Below are positions 8,104-17,205 of a stretch of 46,514 nucleotides of DNA, in pieces (the first letter of the stretch is position 1; each line of letters opens with the position of its first letter). The translations under genes were made by a program, and so were the position numbers. Where the stretch lies: contig CAYXWM010000016.1 of NCBI GenBank assembly GCA_964468805.1, forward strand, positions 1 to 46,514, in the 5' to 3' direction. The notes beneath the pieces are model-generated. The model saw only the letters and a list, made by a program, of their open reading frames with translations, was not told the origin of the DNA and did not search any database. The DNA comes from CAYXWM01 sp964468805 (lineage in GTDB: Bacteria; Bacillota; Clostridia; Lachnospirales; WRBF01).

Positions 8104-9321
8104 CTATACTTTAACTAAGGGCATGGTATATTCCCAAGAATTCGGTCTATATGGTCGGTCTAGGGAGATATTGTAGATGTCTGTGGTTTGGATTTCTTTC
8201 TCCAGTACCTGCATTCCTTGTCGACAAAGGACACGATTGGCGTTCTTTAGATTTGTAATAACCGGAACCTTTGCGTTGTAATGCAAGTATTTTAAGAGTA
8301 TCCTGCTTTCTTCCCTAAAACCCAGCACTCTTATATATTGAGGAAAGGTCTTTTGATATAGGTTAAAATCATCTTTGGTTATATTTAATAATATATGAAG
8401 TATAAGCCTTTGTAATTTAGTAAAAGTGTAGCGTTTTGTTTTTATCCGGTGTATAATGGATGTAATCGGAAAGGTTTCGGCTGCCATACGTAAAATACGC
8501 TGTTCCAATCCTTCCTGCATTCCCAATATCTTTTGCAATTCTTCCGGGGTTTTGGAACGAAGCAAGTAATGCAGAATCATACTCAGGTTATCCACGTTTG
8601 AAAATCCCGGTTTTTTCGAATGATCGGTTAAAACACGATAAACATAATCCGGAACAAGTTGTCTTATTGGCTCATATTCTGTATTCAGTATACTTTGTCT
8701 TATTGCCGTTGCGGAAGCAAAGGGCTTGTCCAGCTCGGTTCCGTTATAAGTTGAATGTATACGTTTTATAGTATAGGGTTTTATGTTTGAGTTGATTCTT
8801 TTCAGTGCCTTAATGTATTCCACAGCTAAAATATTGTTGGAGGTTTGCAGGTCTTTAAAGCTTTGACCGTATAATGCCTCCAGTGCGTTTTCTCTGGCTT
8901 GGGGAAAAGAAAAACCTTGGCGTAAGTATTGCTTTAAGACGGATTTAAATTCGTTTTCTTCCTTAGATAAAAGGGTCGCGATATACTCCAAATGTTCTAT
9001 ACTGCCGGATTCGGAACCGAAACACAGCTTATTCACCATACCTGTGGCGTCCAATATCTTTACGGCACCCTCCGCAAAATACTCCGCACTGGCTGTAGCA
9101 GAATAAACCGGCAGCTCCAGCACCAAATCAGCTCCTGCCAACAAAGCGAACTTTGTTCTGTTGTATTTGTCCGTAAGAGCCGGTTCGCCTCTCTGGACAA
9201 AATTGCCGCTCATTACAGTTACGGTGTACTTACAACCCGTAAGTGCCTTTGCGGCCTCCAGATGATGCACATGCCCGGAATGCAAAGGATTGTATTCTGC
9301 AATAATTCCCAAAATACTCAT
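8104..9321 (-). CDS. tmcAL: tRNA(Met) cytidine acetate ligase TmcAL (YlbM/DUF795 family)
   Basis: In Firmicutes TmcAL forms N4-acetylcytidine at the wobble base of elongator tRNA-Met, using acetate and ATP. The 405-residue protein opens with the nucleotidyltransferase-like motif GIIAEYNPLHSGHVHHLEAAK. It continues with the family block VMSGNFVQRGEPALTDKYNRTKFALLAGADLVLELP and CFGSESG, and later FASATAIRQSI. This length and these motifs are diagnostic. The ATG is preceded by AGAGG on the minus strand, and a promoter candidate lies just upstream (TTGACA at 9367-9372). There is no good terminator immediately downstream. It probably forms its own transcript. Confidence 0.93.
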   Translation of the reverse strand: MSILGIIAEYNPLHSGHVHHLEAAKALTGCKYTVTVMSGNFVQRGEPALTDKYNRTKFALLAGADLVLELPVYSATASAEYFAEGAVKILDATGMVNKLCFGSESGSIEHLEYIATLLSKEENEFKSVLKQYLRQGFSFPQARENALEALYGQSFKDLQTSNNILAVEYIKALKRINSNIKPYTIKRIHSTYNGTELDKPFASATAIRQSILNTEYEPIRQLVPDYVYRVLTDHSKKPGFSNVDNLSMILHYLLRSKTPEELQKILGMQEGLEQRILRMAAETFPITSIIHRIKTKRYTFTKLQRLILHILLNITKDDFNLYQKTFPQYIRVLGFREESRILLKYLHYNAKVPVITNLKNANRVLCRQGMQVLEKEIQTTDIYNISLDRPYRPNSWEYTMPLVKV

Positions 9322-9343
9322 ACGAATAACCTCTTTAGAATTT

Positions 9344-9372
9344 ATTTATTATTGTATTATTACCGGTGTCAA
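9344..9372 (-). promoter_or_regulatory. Sigma-A-type promoter for tmcAL
   Basis: On the minus strand: perfect -35 TTGACA (plus coordinates 9367-9372), a 17-bp spacer and a weak -10 ATAAAT (9344-9349), 23 bases before the tmcAL ATG. The close distance and perfect -35 support it; the -10 is poor. Confidence 0.5.
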
Positions 9373-9470
9373 ATAAAAGCAATGTCAGCCCATGATGTTA
9401 TTAAAAATCACGGCAAATTAGGGTCTGTGAGAAAATTAATTATTTCAAACAAATCAATATTTTGTGTATT

Positions 9471-9477
9471 TGTCGAA
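9471..9477 (+). promoter_or_regulatory. Candidate 0A-box upstream of cheR
   Basis: TGTCGAA, the core Spo0A-binding heptamer, about 80 bases upstream of the cheR -35. A 7-mer of this composition is expected several times by chance in a window this size, so this is only suggestive. Confidence 0.25.
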
Positions 9478-9553
9478 ATTTTCTTTGATACTTTCAAGTA
9501 TGTATCATGAATATTTTTTAAGGAATAATAATTTGACATAGCTTTGAATTTTA

Positions 9554-9582
9554 TTGACAAACACCGGATAAAAACTTATTAT
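9554..9582 (+). promoter_or_regulatory. Near-consensus sigma-A promoter of cheR
   Basis: TTGACA (9554-9559), 17-bp spacer, TATTAT (9577-9582). Transcription would start about 115 bases upstream of the cheR ATG. Confidence 0.75.
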
Positions 9583-9704
9583 TTAACTATACCGTAATCG
9601 TTGAAAAACTATACCGCTATTCATTTAAGAGACAGAATACTGCCGGTAATTATACGTTTTGCTAAAATTCCGTTCTCAACGATGCATAATTTAAGGTGGT
9701 AAAA

Positions 9705-10529
9705 ATGAAGGATTTAACCCAAAAAGAATTTGATATGATAAGAGAGTACATAAAGAAAAATTTCGGAATCAATCTGGCTGATGAGAAAAAATCCTTAATT
9801 TACTCTCGCCTTCGGATTGTACTGAGCGACAAGGGTTTTTCCGACTTTACAGAATATTTTAATTATTTAATTAATGATAAGAGCGGTGAAGCCGTTATTC
9901 AATTTATAGATAAGGTTACCACAAATCATACGTTCTTTATGCGTGAAGTCGACCATTTTGATTATTTTCAGAAAAATGTTCTTCCTTATATAGAGAAAAC
10001 CAATGCACAACAAAGGGATATTCGCCTATGGTGTGCCGGTTGCTCCTCCGGAGAGGAGCCTTATACTCTGCAAATGATAATGCAGGATTATTTTAAAGAT
10101 AAGCAACCGCCCTGGGAATTGACTATGCTGGCTACAGACATATCCTCCAATGTTTTGGAAAAAGCAATCAGAGGGGTTTATTCTCGGGATTCGGTAAGTA
10201 CCTTGCCGGATAGATGGGTAAAGGCTTACTTTAGCCCTTCCGGAAACGATTTTGGTGTCAAAGACGAAATTAAGAAGTTGATAATATTCCGCAAGCTAAA
10301 CCTGATGGATGAAAAGTTTCCTTTTAAAAAGCCCTTACAGGTTATATTCTGCCGCAACGTAATGATTTATTTCGATAACGAAACCCGTTTGAAATTGGTG
10401 GATAAATTCTATAATGCTCTGGCACCCGGCGGATATTTGTTTATAGGACACTCAGAATCTCTAAATCGTTCGGATACAAAATTTGATTACATCATGCCCG
10501 CTGTTTACAAAAAGCCGGAAAAAGGTTGA
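9705..10529 (+). CDS. cheR: Chemotaxis protein methyltransferase CheR
   Basis: Transfers methyl groups from SAM to glutamates of chemoreceptors for adaptation. The 274-residue protein has the N-terminal helical CheR domain (residues 1-70), then VTTNHTFFMRE. The SAM-binding Rossmann region follows: RLWCAGCSSGEEPYTLQMI, LATDISSNVLEKAIRGVYS, and the catalytic-domain block FCRNVMIYFDNETRLKLVDKFYNALAPGGYLFIGHSESL. A GTG at 9696 is in frame, but AAGGTGG (9693-9699) sits 5 bases before the ATG at 9705, so the ATG is preferred. It has its own promoter. The chemoreceptor at 43.3-45.5 kb would be one substrate, although that protein lacks an obvious C-terminal CheR-tethering pentapeptide. Confidence 0.95.
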   Translation: MKDLTQKEFDMIREYIKKNFGINLADEKKSLIYSRLRIVLSDKGFSDFTEYFNYLINDKSGEAVIQFIDKVTTNHTFFMREVDHFDYFQKNVLPYIEKTNAQQRDIRLWCAGCSSGEEPYTLQMIMQDYFKDKQPPWELTMLATDISSNVLEKAIRGVYSRDSVSTLPDRWVKAYFSPSGNDFGVKDEIKKLIIFRKLNLMDEKFPFKKPLQVIFCRNVMIYFDNETRLKLVDKFYNALAPGGYLFIGHSESLNRSDTKFDYIMPAVYKKPEKG

Positions 10530-10536
10530 TAAACTT

Positions 10537-10570
10537 AGAACCTGTATTTCTTATTTTGACTACAGGTTCT
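10537..10570 (+). terminator. Hairpin after cheR
   Basis: AGAACCTGTA (10537-10546) pairs with TACAGGTTCT (10561-10570), perfect 10-bp stem, loop 14, 7 bases after the cheR stop. No T-run follows, so termination efficiency is uncertain. The 326-bp spacer 10530-10855 holds otherwise only the cheA promoter. Confidence 0.5.
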
Positions 10571-10703
10571 TAATAAAAGTTTACCACGAAAGTTTATCTA
10601 AAGCAAATATTGAAGTTAGGCTAAACCATAATAAAAGATCCGGTCCGTGAAACTATAGGTAATGAAACCGGTTAAAAACTTCGATATTAAATATAGATTT
10701 TTC

Positions 10704-10732
10704 TTGATATTTAAATTAAAGTTCAATACAAT
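10704..10732 (+). promoter_or_regulatory. Sigma-A-type promoter of cheA-cheW
   Basis: TTGATA (10704-10709), 17-bp spacer, TACAAT (10727-10732): five of six consensus bases in each hexamer. It lies about 125 bases before the cheA start. Confidence 0.7.
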
Positions 10733-10855
10733 GTAACATAATAAATACTTTGAATCAACGCCCATGTTCATCTGCAATTATGCATCATTTATATTACTTA
10801 ACAGTGGGTTTAAATATTTCCGTAACAAGCCCGATGTCGTTTTGGGTAAGAACAA

Positions 10856-12964
10856 ATGAAAGGTGATGATATTTTGGCTGATTTTGATAGAGAATCCATG
10901 TTGGAGATGTTTATCTTCGAGATGTCTCAATTGCTCGAATCTCTGGAACAAAACATTATACGCGGAGAAGCAGGTTATTCCGAAAGCGAAATTAACGAAA
11001 TATTCAGAATAATGCATACCATTAAAGGCTCCGCTGCCATGATGAAATTTGATTCCATCTCCAGCGTTGCCCATGCTATCGAGGACTTGTTCTTCTATTT
11101 AAGGGAAGAAAATCCGCAAAACTTGGATTATTCTCAACTTACGGACCTTGTTCTTGAAGGTATGGACTTTATTAAAAACGAGCTTAACAAGCTTGAAGAC
11201 GGCGGAGAATCCGACGGCGACGGAACCAATTGCATAAACGTAATTAAACGTTACTTAAAAGAAATAAAGAGCAACAATTCCGGAGAACAACCGGCACCCA
11301 CCGGCACAGCTTCCGCTCCAAAACAAAATACCGTCAACGCAAATACAGGCTCCGGTGCTAACCGTTTTAAAGCCGTTATTCGTTTTGAAGACGGTTGCGA
11401 AATGGAAAATATCCGTGCCTATACCTTGGTGCATAACTTAGGCTCCGACATATCCAACGTATCTCACATACCGGTAGATATTATAGATGAAGAAGCCATA
11501 GCCCCTATCAGACAGGACGGTTTTCATCTGGAATTTGATTCGGATTTAAACTATGACCAATTAAAAGAAATACTCCTTAAAACCGTGTACTTAAAAGACA
11601 TGAAATTGGAAGAAATCAAGCCTTTCACAGAGCCTTTGGAAGAAGAACCCGAGGCAGGTTTACCCGAAGCTACCCAAAACATCGAAATACCCAATGCTGT
11701 TTCCTCTATGACCGTGGAACCGGTCAAGGAAGCCTTTACAGAGCCTGCAAAGGCTGATTTGGACGGCGACGGCGGAAGACCGTCTCAAGCCGGAAAGAAA
11801 CCTGCAGGTCAACATGTTATTTCGGTAAACGTATCAAAATTGGACCAACTGCTTAACCTTATGGGAGAGCTGGTTATAGCCGAAGCTATGGTTACGCAAA
11901 ACCCCGAGTTGGATGGCTTGGAATTAGAAAGCTTCCATAAAGAAACCCGTCAACTGCGTAAAATCATAAACGATGTTCAAGACACGGTTATGTCCATGCG
12001 AATGGTTCCACTGTCTTCCACTTTCTTCAAAATGCACAGAATAGTTCGTGATATGTGCAAGAAACTCAACAAAGACGTGGCTTTGGAGATTATAGGCGAG
12101 GATACCGAGGTTGACAAAAACATTATCGAGCATATCTCCGACCCTCTTATGCATATTATCCGTAACAGTATAGACCACGGTATAGAAACCCCGGAAGTGC
12201 GTTTCGAAAGAGGAAAATCCGAAAGAGGTACGGTCGTACTTGAAGCGAAAAACTCCGGCGGCGACGTTTTAATCATTATCAGAGATGACGGTGCCGGTCT
12301 TAACAGGGAAAGAATCCTTTCCAAAGCCAAGGCTAACGGTTTGCTTAAAAAGCCCGAAGGAGAGTATACCGACAAGGAAATTCACCAATTCATTTTCTTG
12401 CCCGGCTTCTCCACCAACGAAAAGGTTACCAGCTTTTCCGGACGTGGCGTTGGTATGGACGTTGTTTCCAACAATCTGGAAATCATCGGCGGTTCTGCCT
12501 TTGTTGATTCCTTACCCGGAGAAGGCACTATCTTCACCTTAAAGATTCCTTTGACCCTTGCAATTATTGAAGGTATGACCATTAAAATGGGTGGTGCAAA
12601 ATACACCATTCCGATAATCTCCATAAAACAATCCTTTAAGGCAAAAGAACAGGATGTGTTCAGAGATCCCAGCGGCAACGAAATGATTACCGTCAGAGGC
12701 GAAGTTTACAATGTTGTAAGACTTTATGAATTTTTCGGTGTTGAGTCTCAAATTACAAACATCGAGGACGGTATTATGATTATGCTGGAAAACGGCGATC
12801 AGACTATTTGCCTACTGGTAGACGAACTAATCGGCGAACAGCAGGTTGTGGTCAAGACCATGTCCAAATATATAAACAAAATCAGAGGTATCAGCGGTTG
12901 TACACTGCTGGGTAACGGCGATATTAGCTTGATTATCGACGTAGCCGGCTTCTTTGACAAATAA
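10856..12964 (+). CDS. cheA: Chemotaxis histidine kinase CheA
   Basis: Cytosolic kinase that phosphorylates CheY/CheB in response to receptors. In the 702-residue reading the P1/HPt domain is at 1-110 with phospho-His54 in IMHTIKGSAAM. A P/T-rich linker is followed by a P2-like region (about 165-260). P3 dimerisation helices (VNVSKLDQLLNLMGELVIAEAMV) start near 330. The P4 ATPase has the N box HIIRNSIDHGIE, G1 DDGAGLNRERI and G2 FSGRGVGMDVV, and a C-terminal P5 CheW-like domain follows. Start choice is open: the ATG at 10856 has a poor ribosome site, while an in-frame TTG at 10874 has AAAGGTG (10859-10865) 8 bases upstream, giving a 696-residue product. It is followed 52 bases later by cheW. 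Confidence 0.95.
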   Translation: MKGDDILADFDRESMLEMFIFEMSQLLESLEQNIIRGEAGYSESEINEIFRIMHTIKGSAAMMKFDSISSVAHAIEDLFFYLREENPQNLDYSQLTDLVLEGMDFIKNELNKLEDGGESDGDGTNCINVIKRYLKEIKSNNSGEQPAPTGTASAPKQNTVNANTGSGANRFKAVIRFEDGCEMENIRAYTLVHNLGSDISNVSHIPVDIIDEEAIAPIRQDGFHLEFDSDLNYDQLKEILLKTVYLKDMKLEEIKPFTEPLEEEPEAGLPEATQNIEIPNAVSSMTVEPVKEAFTEPAKADLDGDGGRPSQAGKKPAGQHVISVNVSKLDQLLNLMGELVIAEAMVTQNPELDGLELESFHKETRQLRKIINDVQDTVMSMRMVPLSSTFFKMHRIVRDMCKKLNKDVALEIIGEDTEVDKNIIEHISDPLMHIIRNSIDHGIETPEVRFERGKSERGTVVLEAKNSGGDVLIIIRDDGAGLNRERILSKAKANGLLKKPEGEYTDKEIHQFIFLPGFSTNEKVTSFSGRGVGMDVVSNNLEIIGGSAFVDSLPGEGTIFTLKIPLTLAIIEGMTIKMGGAKYTIPIISIKQSFKAKEQDVFRDPSGNEMITVRGEVYNVVRLYEFFGVESQITNIEDGIMIMLENGDQTICLLVDELIGEQQVVVKTMSKYINKIRGISGCTLLGNGDISLIIDVAGFFDK

Positions 12965-13016
12965 TATCGTTGCTTCTTTTAAGAACAGGGCTTTGTCAAA
13001 CGAAAGGAGTGTTTAA

Positions 13017-13493
13017 ATGAGTACCGAAAACGTTAATACTGTTATAGAAGAAACGGTTGAAGAGGATACCACGAAGGGTCAGTATTTAACCTTTGTTATA
13101 GATGATGAAGATTACGGCATAGAAATAGCCAATATCAAGGAAATAATAAGCATCTGTGCCATTACACAAGTACCGAAAACGCCTTCTTATCTTGAAGGTA
13201 TAATAAACTTACGGGGCGATATAATTCCCGTTATAGACGTTAGAAAACGTTTCCTCAAACAACCCAAAGAATACGACGATTTGACCTGTATCGTGGTTAT
13301 TGAATACGGACAATATTCACTGGGTCTGATAGTAGACAGTGTTAAAGAGGTTATGTATATAGACGACGAAAACGTACTTCCGCCGCCTTCAGCCAAGTTA
13401 AATTACGCCAACGAATTTATCAGAAACGTTGGTCGTGCAGCGGACGGTATGAAGCTTTTACTTGACCTTGACAGGCTTTTGTCACAGGATTAA
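13017..13493 (+). CDS. cheW: Chemotaxis scaffold protein CheW
   Basis: Couples CheA to chemoreceptor arrays. 158 residues: an acidic N-terminal tail of about 20, then a single CheW domain with QYLTFVIDDEDYGIEIANIKEII, TQVPKTPSYLEGIINLRGDIIPVIDVRKRF (the family hallmark), and GLIVDSVKEVMYI. The ribosome site is GAAAGGAGTG. It is co-transcribed with cheA and ends with a strong intrinsic terminator. No cheY, cheB, cheD or cheC lies here, so those must be elsewhere. Confidence 0.96.
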   Translation: MSTENVNTVIEETVEEDTTKGQYLTFVIDDEDYGIEIANIKEIISICAITQVPKTPSYLEGIINLRGDIIPVIDVRKRFLKQPKEYDDLTCIVVIEYGQYSLGLIVDSVKEVMYIDDENVLPPPSAKLNYANEFIRNVGRAADGMKLLLDLDRLLSQD

Positions 13494-13517
13494 TTTGCAA
13501 ACTTATAGTTTTATCTT

Positions 13518-13552
13518 TTTTGAGGAGACTTTTGGGTTTCCTCAAAATTTTT
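13518..13552 (+). terminator. Intrinsic terminator of cheA-cheW
   Basis: TTTTGAGGA (13518-13526) pairs with TCCTCAAAA (13539-13547), followed by a run of five T. It lies just 12 bases before the ribosome site of the next gene, so the next gene either relies on read-through or has a promoter overlapping cheW's end. Confidence 0.8.
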
Positions 13553-13575
13553 ATTAATTTTTCGGAGGTCAACAC

Positions 13576-14871
13576 TTGGACAGTTACAATTTTTTACATA
13601 ATGAATTTGGAATTGCTGATGAAGTACTGGAGATTAGCCGTAAGGCGGAGGACGAAATTAAGGATTTGTTTGCCGGTATAGACAGAGTGGGCGAATACAA
13701 TCAGCTCAAGGTGTTAAAGGCTCTGCAAAAAAACCGGTTAAGCGATGCACATTTTTCCGGCTCCACCGGCTACGGTTATAACGATTTGGGACGAGAAACC
13801 TTAGAGGCTGTTTATGCTGATACTTTTCATACCGAATTGGCTCTGGTACGTCCTCAGATTATCTCCGGGACTCATGCGTTGACCTTGGCATTGTTTGGAA
13901 ATTTAAGGCATGGTGACGAAATGATTTCGCCCTTGGGCAAGCCCTATGACACCATGGAAAAAATTATAGGCATTAAACCGGCAAGAGGTTCTTTGGCGGA
14001 ACACGGGGTTACTTACAAACAGGTGGATTTAACCCAAGAGGGTAATGTGGATTATGAAACCTTAAAAAAAACCGTAAGCAAAAATACCAAGCTGGTATTA
14101 ATCCAGCGATCCAAGGGATATTCCTACAGACATTCCTTTCATGTGGACGAAATAAAGGAATTGATCGAGTTTATCAAAGGAATAGATCCCGGCATAATCT
14201 GTATGGTGGATAACTGCTACGGAGAGTTTGTGGATACTATAGAGCCAAGCGACGTTGGAGCGGATTTAATTGTTGGTTCTTTGATAAAAAACCCCGGCGG
14301 CGGTTTGGCTGCCGCAGGCGGTTATATAGCCGGAAAAAAAGAATATGTGGAAAACGCCGCTTTTCGTTTGACTTCACCCGGTTTGGGTTTCGAAGTGGGT
14401 CCTATGTTTGGCTTGACGGCATCTTTAATTCAAGGGTTCTATATGGCTCCTCAAGTTGTCGCCTCAAGTTTAAAGTCCGCAACCTTTGCGGCTAAAATTT
14501 TCGAGTTGCTTAATTATGAAGTTTTGCCCTCATCTAGGGAAAAACGCTCGGATATAGTACAGGCAATAAAATTCCTGTCGCCGGACAGGGTTGTTAAGTT
14601 TTGCCAAGGCATACAAAAAGGTGCGGCGGTGGACAGCTTTGTCCTACCCCAACCCTGGGATATGCCGGGTTATGATTGCCCCGTAATAATGGCATCCGGC
14701 TCCTTTGTTCAAGGCTCCTCCATAGAATTAAGTGCGGATGCTCCCATGCGAGAACCTTTCGTAGCCTATCTGCAGGGCGGCTTAACTTGGTTCCATGCAA
14801 AAGCAGGCATAATAATTGCCGTGGATAACTTATTTAAAGCCGGCATACTGAATCCGCCAAAGTACCTGTAA
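13576..14871 (+). CDS. Methionine gamma-lyase-family PLP protein (formerly aluminium-resistance family)
   Basis: 431-residue PLP-dependent fold-type I enzyme of the family annotated as methionine gamma-lyase-like (PF06838); its true substrate is not settled. The signatures seen are HFSGSTGYGYNDLGRETLEAVYADTF, RPQIISGTHALTLALFGNLRHGDEM, VDNCYGEFV, and the probable Schiff-base lysine K238 in GSLIKNPGGGLAAAGGYIAG. The start is TTG, supported by GGAGG 7 bases upstream and the family-typical beginning. It follows the cheW terminator closely. No hfq, miaA or lexA neighbour, the common context in Firmicutes, is present here. Confidence 0.9.
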   Translation: MDSYNFLHNEFGIADEVLEISRKAEDEIKDLFAGIDRVGEYNQLKVLKALQKNRLSDAHFSGSTGYGYNDLGRETLEAVYADTFHTELALVRPQIISGTHALTLALFGNLRHGDEMISPLGKPYDTMEKIIGIKPARGSLAEHGVTYKQVDLTQEGNVDYETLKKTVSKNTKLVLIQRSKGYSYRHSFHVDEIKELIEFIKGIDPGIICMVDNCYGEFVDTIEPSDVGADLIVGSLIKNPGGGLAAAGGYIAGKKEYVENAAFRLTSPGLGFEVGPMFGLTASLIQGFYMAPQVVASSLKSATFAAKIFELLNYEVLPSSREKRSDIVQAIKFLSPDRVVKFCQGIQKGAAVDSFVLPQPWDMPGYDCPVIMASGSFVQGSSIELSADAPMREPFVAYLQGGLTWFHAKAGIIIAVDNLFKAGILNPPKYL

Positions 14872-14910
14872 AATCATATTATACTGTGTTAAAGTCTTTA
14901 TGAATTGAGT

Positions 14911-14948
14911 TTGAGGGAAGCTTTTTCTCCGGAAAAAATTTCCCTCAA
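14911..14948 (+). repeat. Intergenic palindromic element (copy A)
   Basis: TTGAGGGAA-gc-TTTTTC (14911-14927), loop TCCG, GAAAAA-at-TTCCCTCAA (14932-14948): a 15-bp stem with one 2-base internal mismatch. There is no T-run, so it is a poor terminator. Its outer arms and T/A-rich inner arms resemble the palindrome at 42861-42909, suggesting a dispersed repeat family. Confidence 0.5.
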
Positions 14949-14983
14949 GGTCAGTCCTTAATAATTATGTACGGGAGTATATA

Positions 14984-15259
14984 ATGGATATTTTTGAGTT
15001 AGTGAAATGCAATGACTTTGGGCAAATTATTAACACAGAATGGTCGGAAGACATTTTAAATTCCTTTGGTCCGGAAGGATTGACGCCTTTGATGACGGCT
15101 GCCGGCTTGGGCTATGTTGATACTGTTTTGGCATTGAAAAATAAAGGTGCAGACCTGCACATTACGGACAAAAACGGTAAAAAAGCCGTTGATTATGCGG
15201 CATTTAACGGTCACGGACTTGTTTTGATAAATTTGATAGAAGGCGGTTGCGGAGGTTGA
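14984..15259 (+). CDS. Small ankyrin-repeat protein
   Basis: 91 residues with one clear ankyrin repeat and a second partial one: GLTPLMTAAGLGYVDTVLALKNKGADLHITDKNGKKAVDYAAFNGHG, containing the TPLMxAA and GAD-x-x-x-x-D-x-x-G-x-x-A-x-x-Y-A hallmarks. The first 30 residues form a capping helix region. There is no signal peptide or membrane segment, so it is probably a cytosolic protein-interaction module with unknown partner. A GGGAG ribosome site lies upstream. The stop is 4 bases before the ROK kinase ATG, so the two genes are almost certainly co-transcribed and translationally linked. Confidence 0.85.
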   Translation: MDIFELVKCNDFGQIINTEWSEDILNSFGPEGLTPLMTAAGLGYVDTVLALKNKGADLHITDKNGKKAVDYAAFNGHGLVLINLIEGGCGG

Positions 15260-15263
15260 TAGC

Positions 15264-16232
15264 ATGAAGCATTATTTGGGTATAGATTTGGGCGGCACAA
15301 AAATAGCCGTGGGTGTAGTTGACCAAAATTATAACATTATCGAAAAGGTCAGCATTCCCACCTTGGCTCATCGCTCTTTTGAAACTGTGGTAAAAGACAT
15401 GGCCGCAGCAACCCAAGATGTTATGACGAAAACCGGATTAACCCTGTCGGATTTTGAGTACCTGGGTATAGGCGTTCCCAGCCGAGTAGATCCGGTTACC
15501 CATAGTGTTATTTTTGCAAATAATCTAAACTGGAAAAATGCGAATATCGTCCAAGAACTCAGAAAATATTTGGATATTAATGTTCTTGTTGCAAACGATG
15601 CGGATTGTGCAACTTTGGCGGAAGCCGCTTGCGGAGCCGGTAAGGTGTTTAAGAATGTACTGATGCTTACTTTGGGCACCGGGGTAGGCGGCGGAGTTGT
15701 CTTGAATAATAAGATATTTACCGGTGGTAAGGGTTACGGTTGCGAACCGGGGCATTTTACCTTGATTATGAACGGTTTACCCTGTACTTGCGGCCGCAGA
15801 GGTTGCCTTGAAGCTTATGCCTCCGTAACGGCACTTATACGCCAAACTGTTGAAATGATGGCTCGATACCCCCATTCGGTCATGCGGGAATTATGTAACA
15901 ATAACTTATCGGAGATTAACGGAAAGACAGCCTTTGATGCTGCTGATTTAAAGGACGAGGCAGGAATACTGGTAGTGAACAACTACATGGATTATCTGGC
16001 GGCAGGTATAGCCAGTTTAAATACCATACTCCTACCGGAAGCCGTGATTTTAGGCGGCGGAATAAGCAACCAAGGGGATAGTCTTTTGATTCCCTTACGC
16101 CGGAAATTTAACGACCTGCTTCCCGACGATGATATAGTCAGTCCGCCACAAATTTTAAAGGCTACCCTTGGCAACGAAGCCGGAATTATAGGAGCGGCTT
16201 TGTTGGGCGTAGATTTGCATTTGATGGAGTAA
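15264..16232 (+). CDS. ROK-family sugar kinase (glucokinase-like)
   Basis: Cytosolic ATP-dependent sugar kinase, most like ROK glucokinases. In the 322-residue protein residues 5-14 give the phosphate-1 motif GIDLGGTKIAVG. ANDADCATLAEAACGAG holds the catalytic Asp, LTLGTGVGGG the phosphate-2 motif, and EPGHFTLIMNGLPCTCGRRGCLEAYAS the ROK zinc-binding motif. ILGGGISNQGD is the adenosine motif. An N-terminal repressor HTH is absent, so it is a kinase rather than a NagC/XylR regulator. The ribosome site GCGGAGG lies inside the end of the ankyrin gene. Substrate preference cannot be read from sequence. Confidence 0.92.
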   Translation: MKHYLGIDLGGTKIAVGVVDQNYNIIEKVSIPTLAHRSFETVVKDMAAATQDVMTKTGLTLSDFEYLGIGVPSRVDPVTHSVIFANNLNWKNANIVQELRKYLDINVLVANDADCATLAEAACGAGKVFKNVLMLTLGTGVGGGVVLNNKIFTGGKGYGCEPGHFTLIMNGLPCTCGRRGCLEAYASVTALIRQTVEMMARYPHSVMRELCNNNLSEINGKTAFDAADLKDEAGILVVNNYMDYLAAGIASLNTILLPEAVILGGGISNQGDSLLIPLRRKFNDLLPDDDIVSPPQILKATLGNEAGIIGAALLGVDLHLME

Positions 16233-16237
16233 AAAAA

Positions 16238-16276
16238 TTGGAGGAAAGAGCCTTTATAAAAGGTTCTCTCCTCCAA
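16238..16276. terminator. Bidirectional terminator between the ROK kinase and the PRC-barrel gene
   Basis: TTGGAGGA (16238-16245) pairs with TCCTCCAA (16269-16276), and the stem continues inward as AGAgCCTTT/AAAGGtTCT with small mismatches. On the minus strand the stem is followed by a run of seven T (plus A-run 16231-16237), fitting the leftward PRC-barrel gene. It can also terminate the rightward kinase transcript. Confidence 0.75.
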
Positions 16277-16370
16277 ACCGCTTATTAGATGAAATTTATG
16301 GGGGTACAATTAATTCTTGAGGTGTTGGCTGAATTTTTTAAATTAAACTTCTACAGGAAATTTCACTAGG

Positions 16371-17180
16371 TTAGATTAAGGAAGTAACTCTGTTTTTTAA
16401 CTTGATTTCTTCAAGAAGTCTGGGTGTGAGAACTTCTCCTCTGCGGACTATCACGGAGCCGTCGGCATCCAATATATCCTTTGGCACCCTTTTACCTATT
16501 AACGGAGACATGTCAATTTTAGTAGCCATTTCATCTTCCGACGAAATATTTTTGTCCGGTTCCGGCTGCTCCTGTTCGGTTTCGTCCTGTTCAAGAGCTA
16601 CTGTAGGTTGGGGATTGTGTTCAGGCTCGTCTTGAGGAAATTCCGGAGCCGAAGGTTGGGGTATTTCAATATTTGGTACGGATTGCATATTACTCAGCTC
16701 AATTTTTTTTTCGGAAAGCTTTGCAGTAAGCTCTTCATTGTCTGTTACAAAAATAAAATCTTTGGTAATTGTGGAGACGGAATCGCAGTCTACGGTTATA
16801 TCGCCCATTATTATTTCGTGTAGTTTTCCGTTTGCATCTATGACCATATCAGTTATGTTAACTATATTGGAACCGCTGATAAACATTACCTTTGCCTTCA
16901 TTAAGTCTTTTATGCTTAACAGGCTGGGAATTTGCTTGTAACAGTCTCCCAGGCTGACAAAGTACTCCTTACTTTGTGCTGTGATAAAGCTGGTCCCAAT
17001 TGACATTACGTTTTGATAGGGCAATATGGAGACAGAAAAAATCGAACTGCCGGTATTTGTTATGATATAAATTATTTGCTTTGATTCCGGGTCTATGATT
17101 ATATCGTCCACAACTCCGCAGGATTCGCCTTCTTTAATGGTATATAGGGAAAGCCCCATGATTTCGGATATTTTCTTCAT
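16371..17180 (-). CDS. PRC-barrel domain protein
   Basis: 269 residues from the preferred ATG (MKKISEIMGLSLYTIKEGESCGVVDDIIIDP), placed by GGAGGAG 4 bases upstream; an in-frame ATG at 17246 would add 22 residues without a ribosome site. Two PRC-barrel repeats lie at about 1-75 and 80-160 (LMKAKVMFISGSNIVNITDMVIDANGKLHEI). A long Pro/Glu/Gln-rich linker (about 178-220) follows, then a C-terminal module of about 45 residues (LIGKRVPKDILDADGSVIVRRGEVLTPRLLEEIK), a barrel-like motif often joined to PRC-barrel proteins in Clostridia. The role is unknown; PRC barrels usually bind proteins or RNA. It is divergent from folC. Confidence 0.85.
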   Translation of the reverse strand: MKKISEIMGLSLYTIKEGESCGVVDDIIIDPESKQIIYIITNTGSSIFSVSILPYQNVMSIGTSFITAQSKEYFVSLGDCYKQIPSLLSIKDLMKAKVMFISGSNIVNITDMVIDANGKLHEIIMGDITVDCDSVSTITKDFIFVTDNEELTAKLSEKKIELSNMQSVPNIEIPQPSAPEFPQDEPEHNPQPTVALEQDETEQEQPEPDKNISSEDEMATKIDMSPLIGKRVPKDILDADGSVIVRRGEVLTPRLLEEIKLKNRVTSLI

Positions 17181-17205
17181 GCTACTCCTCCAAACAGTTT
17201 TTTTC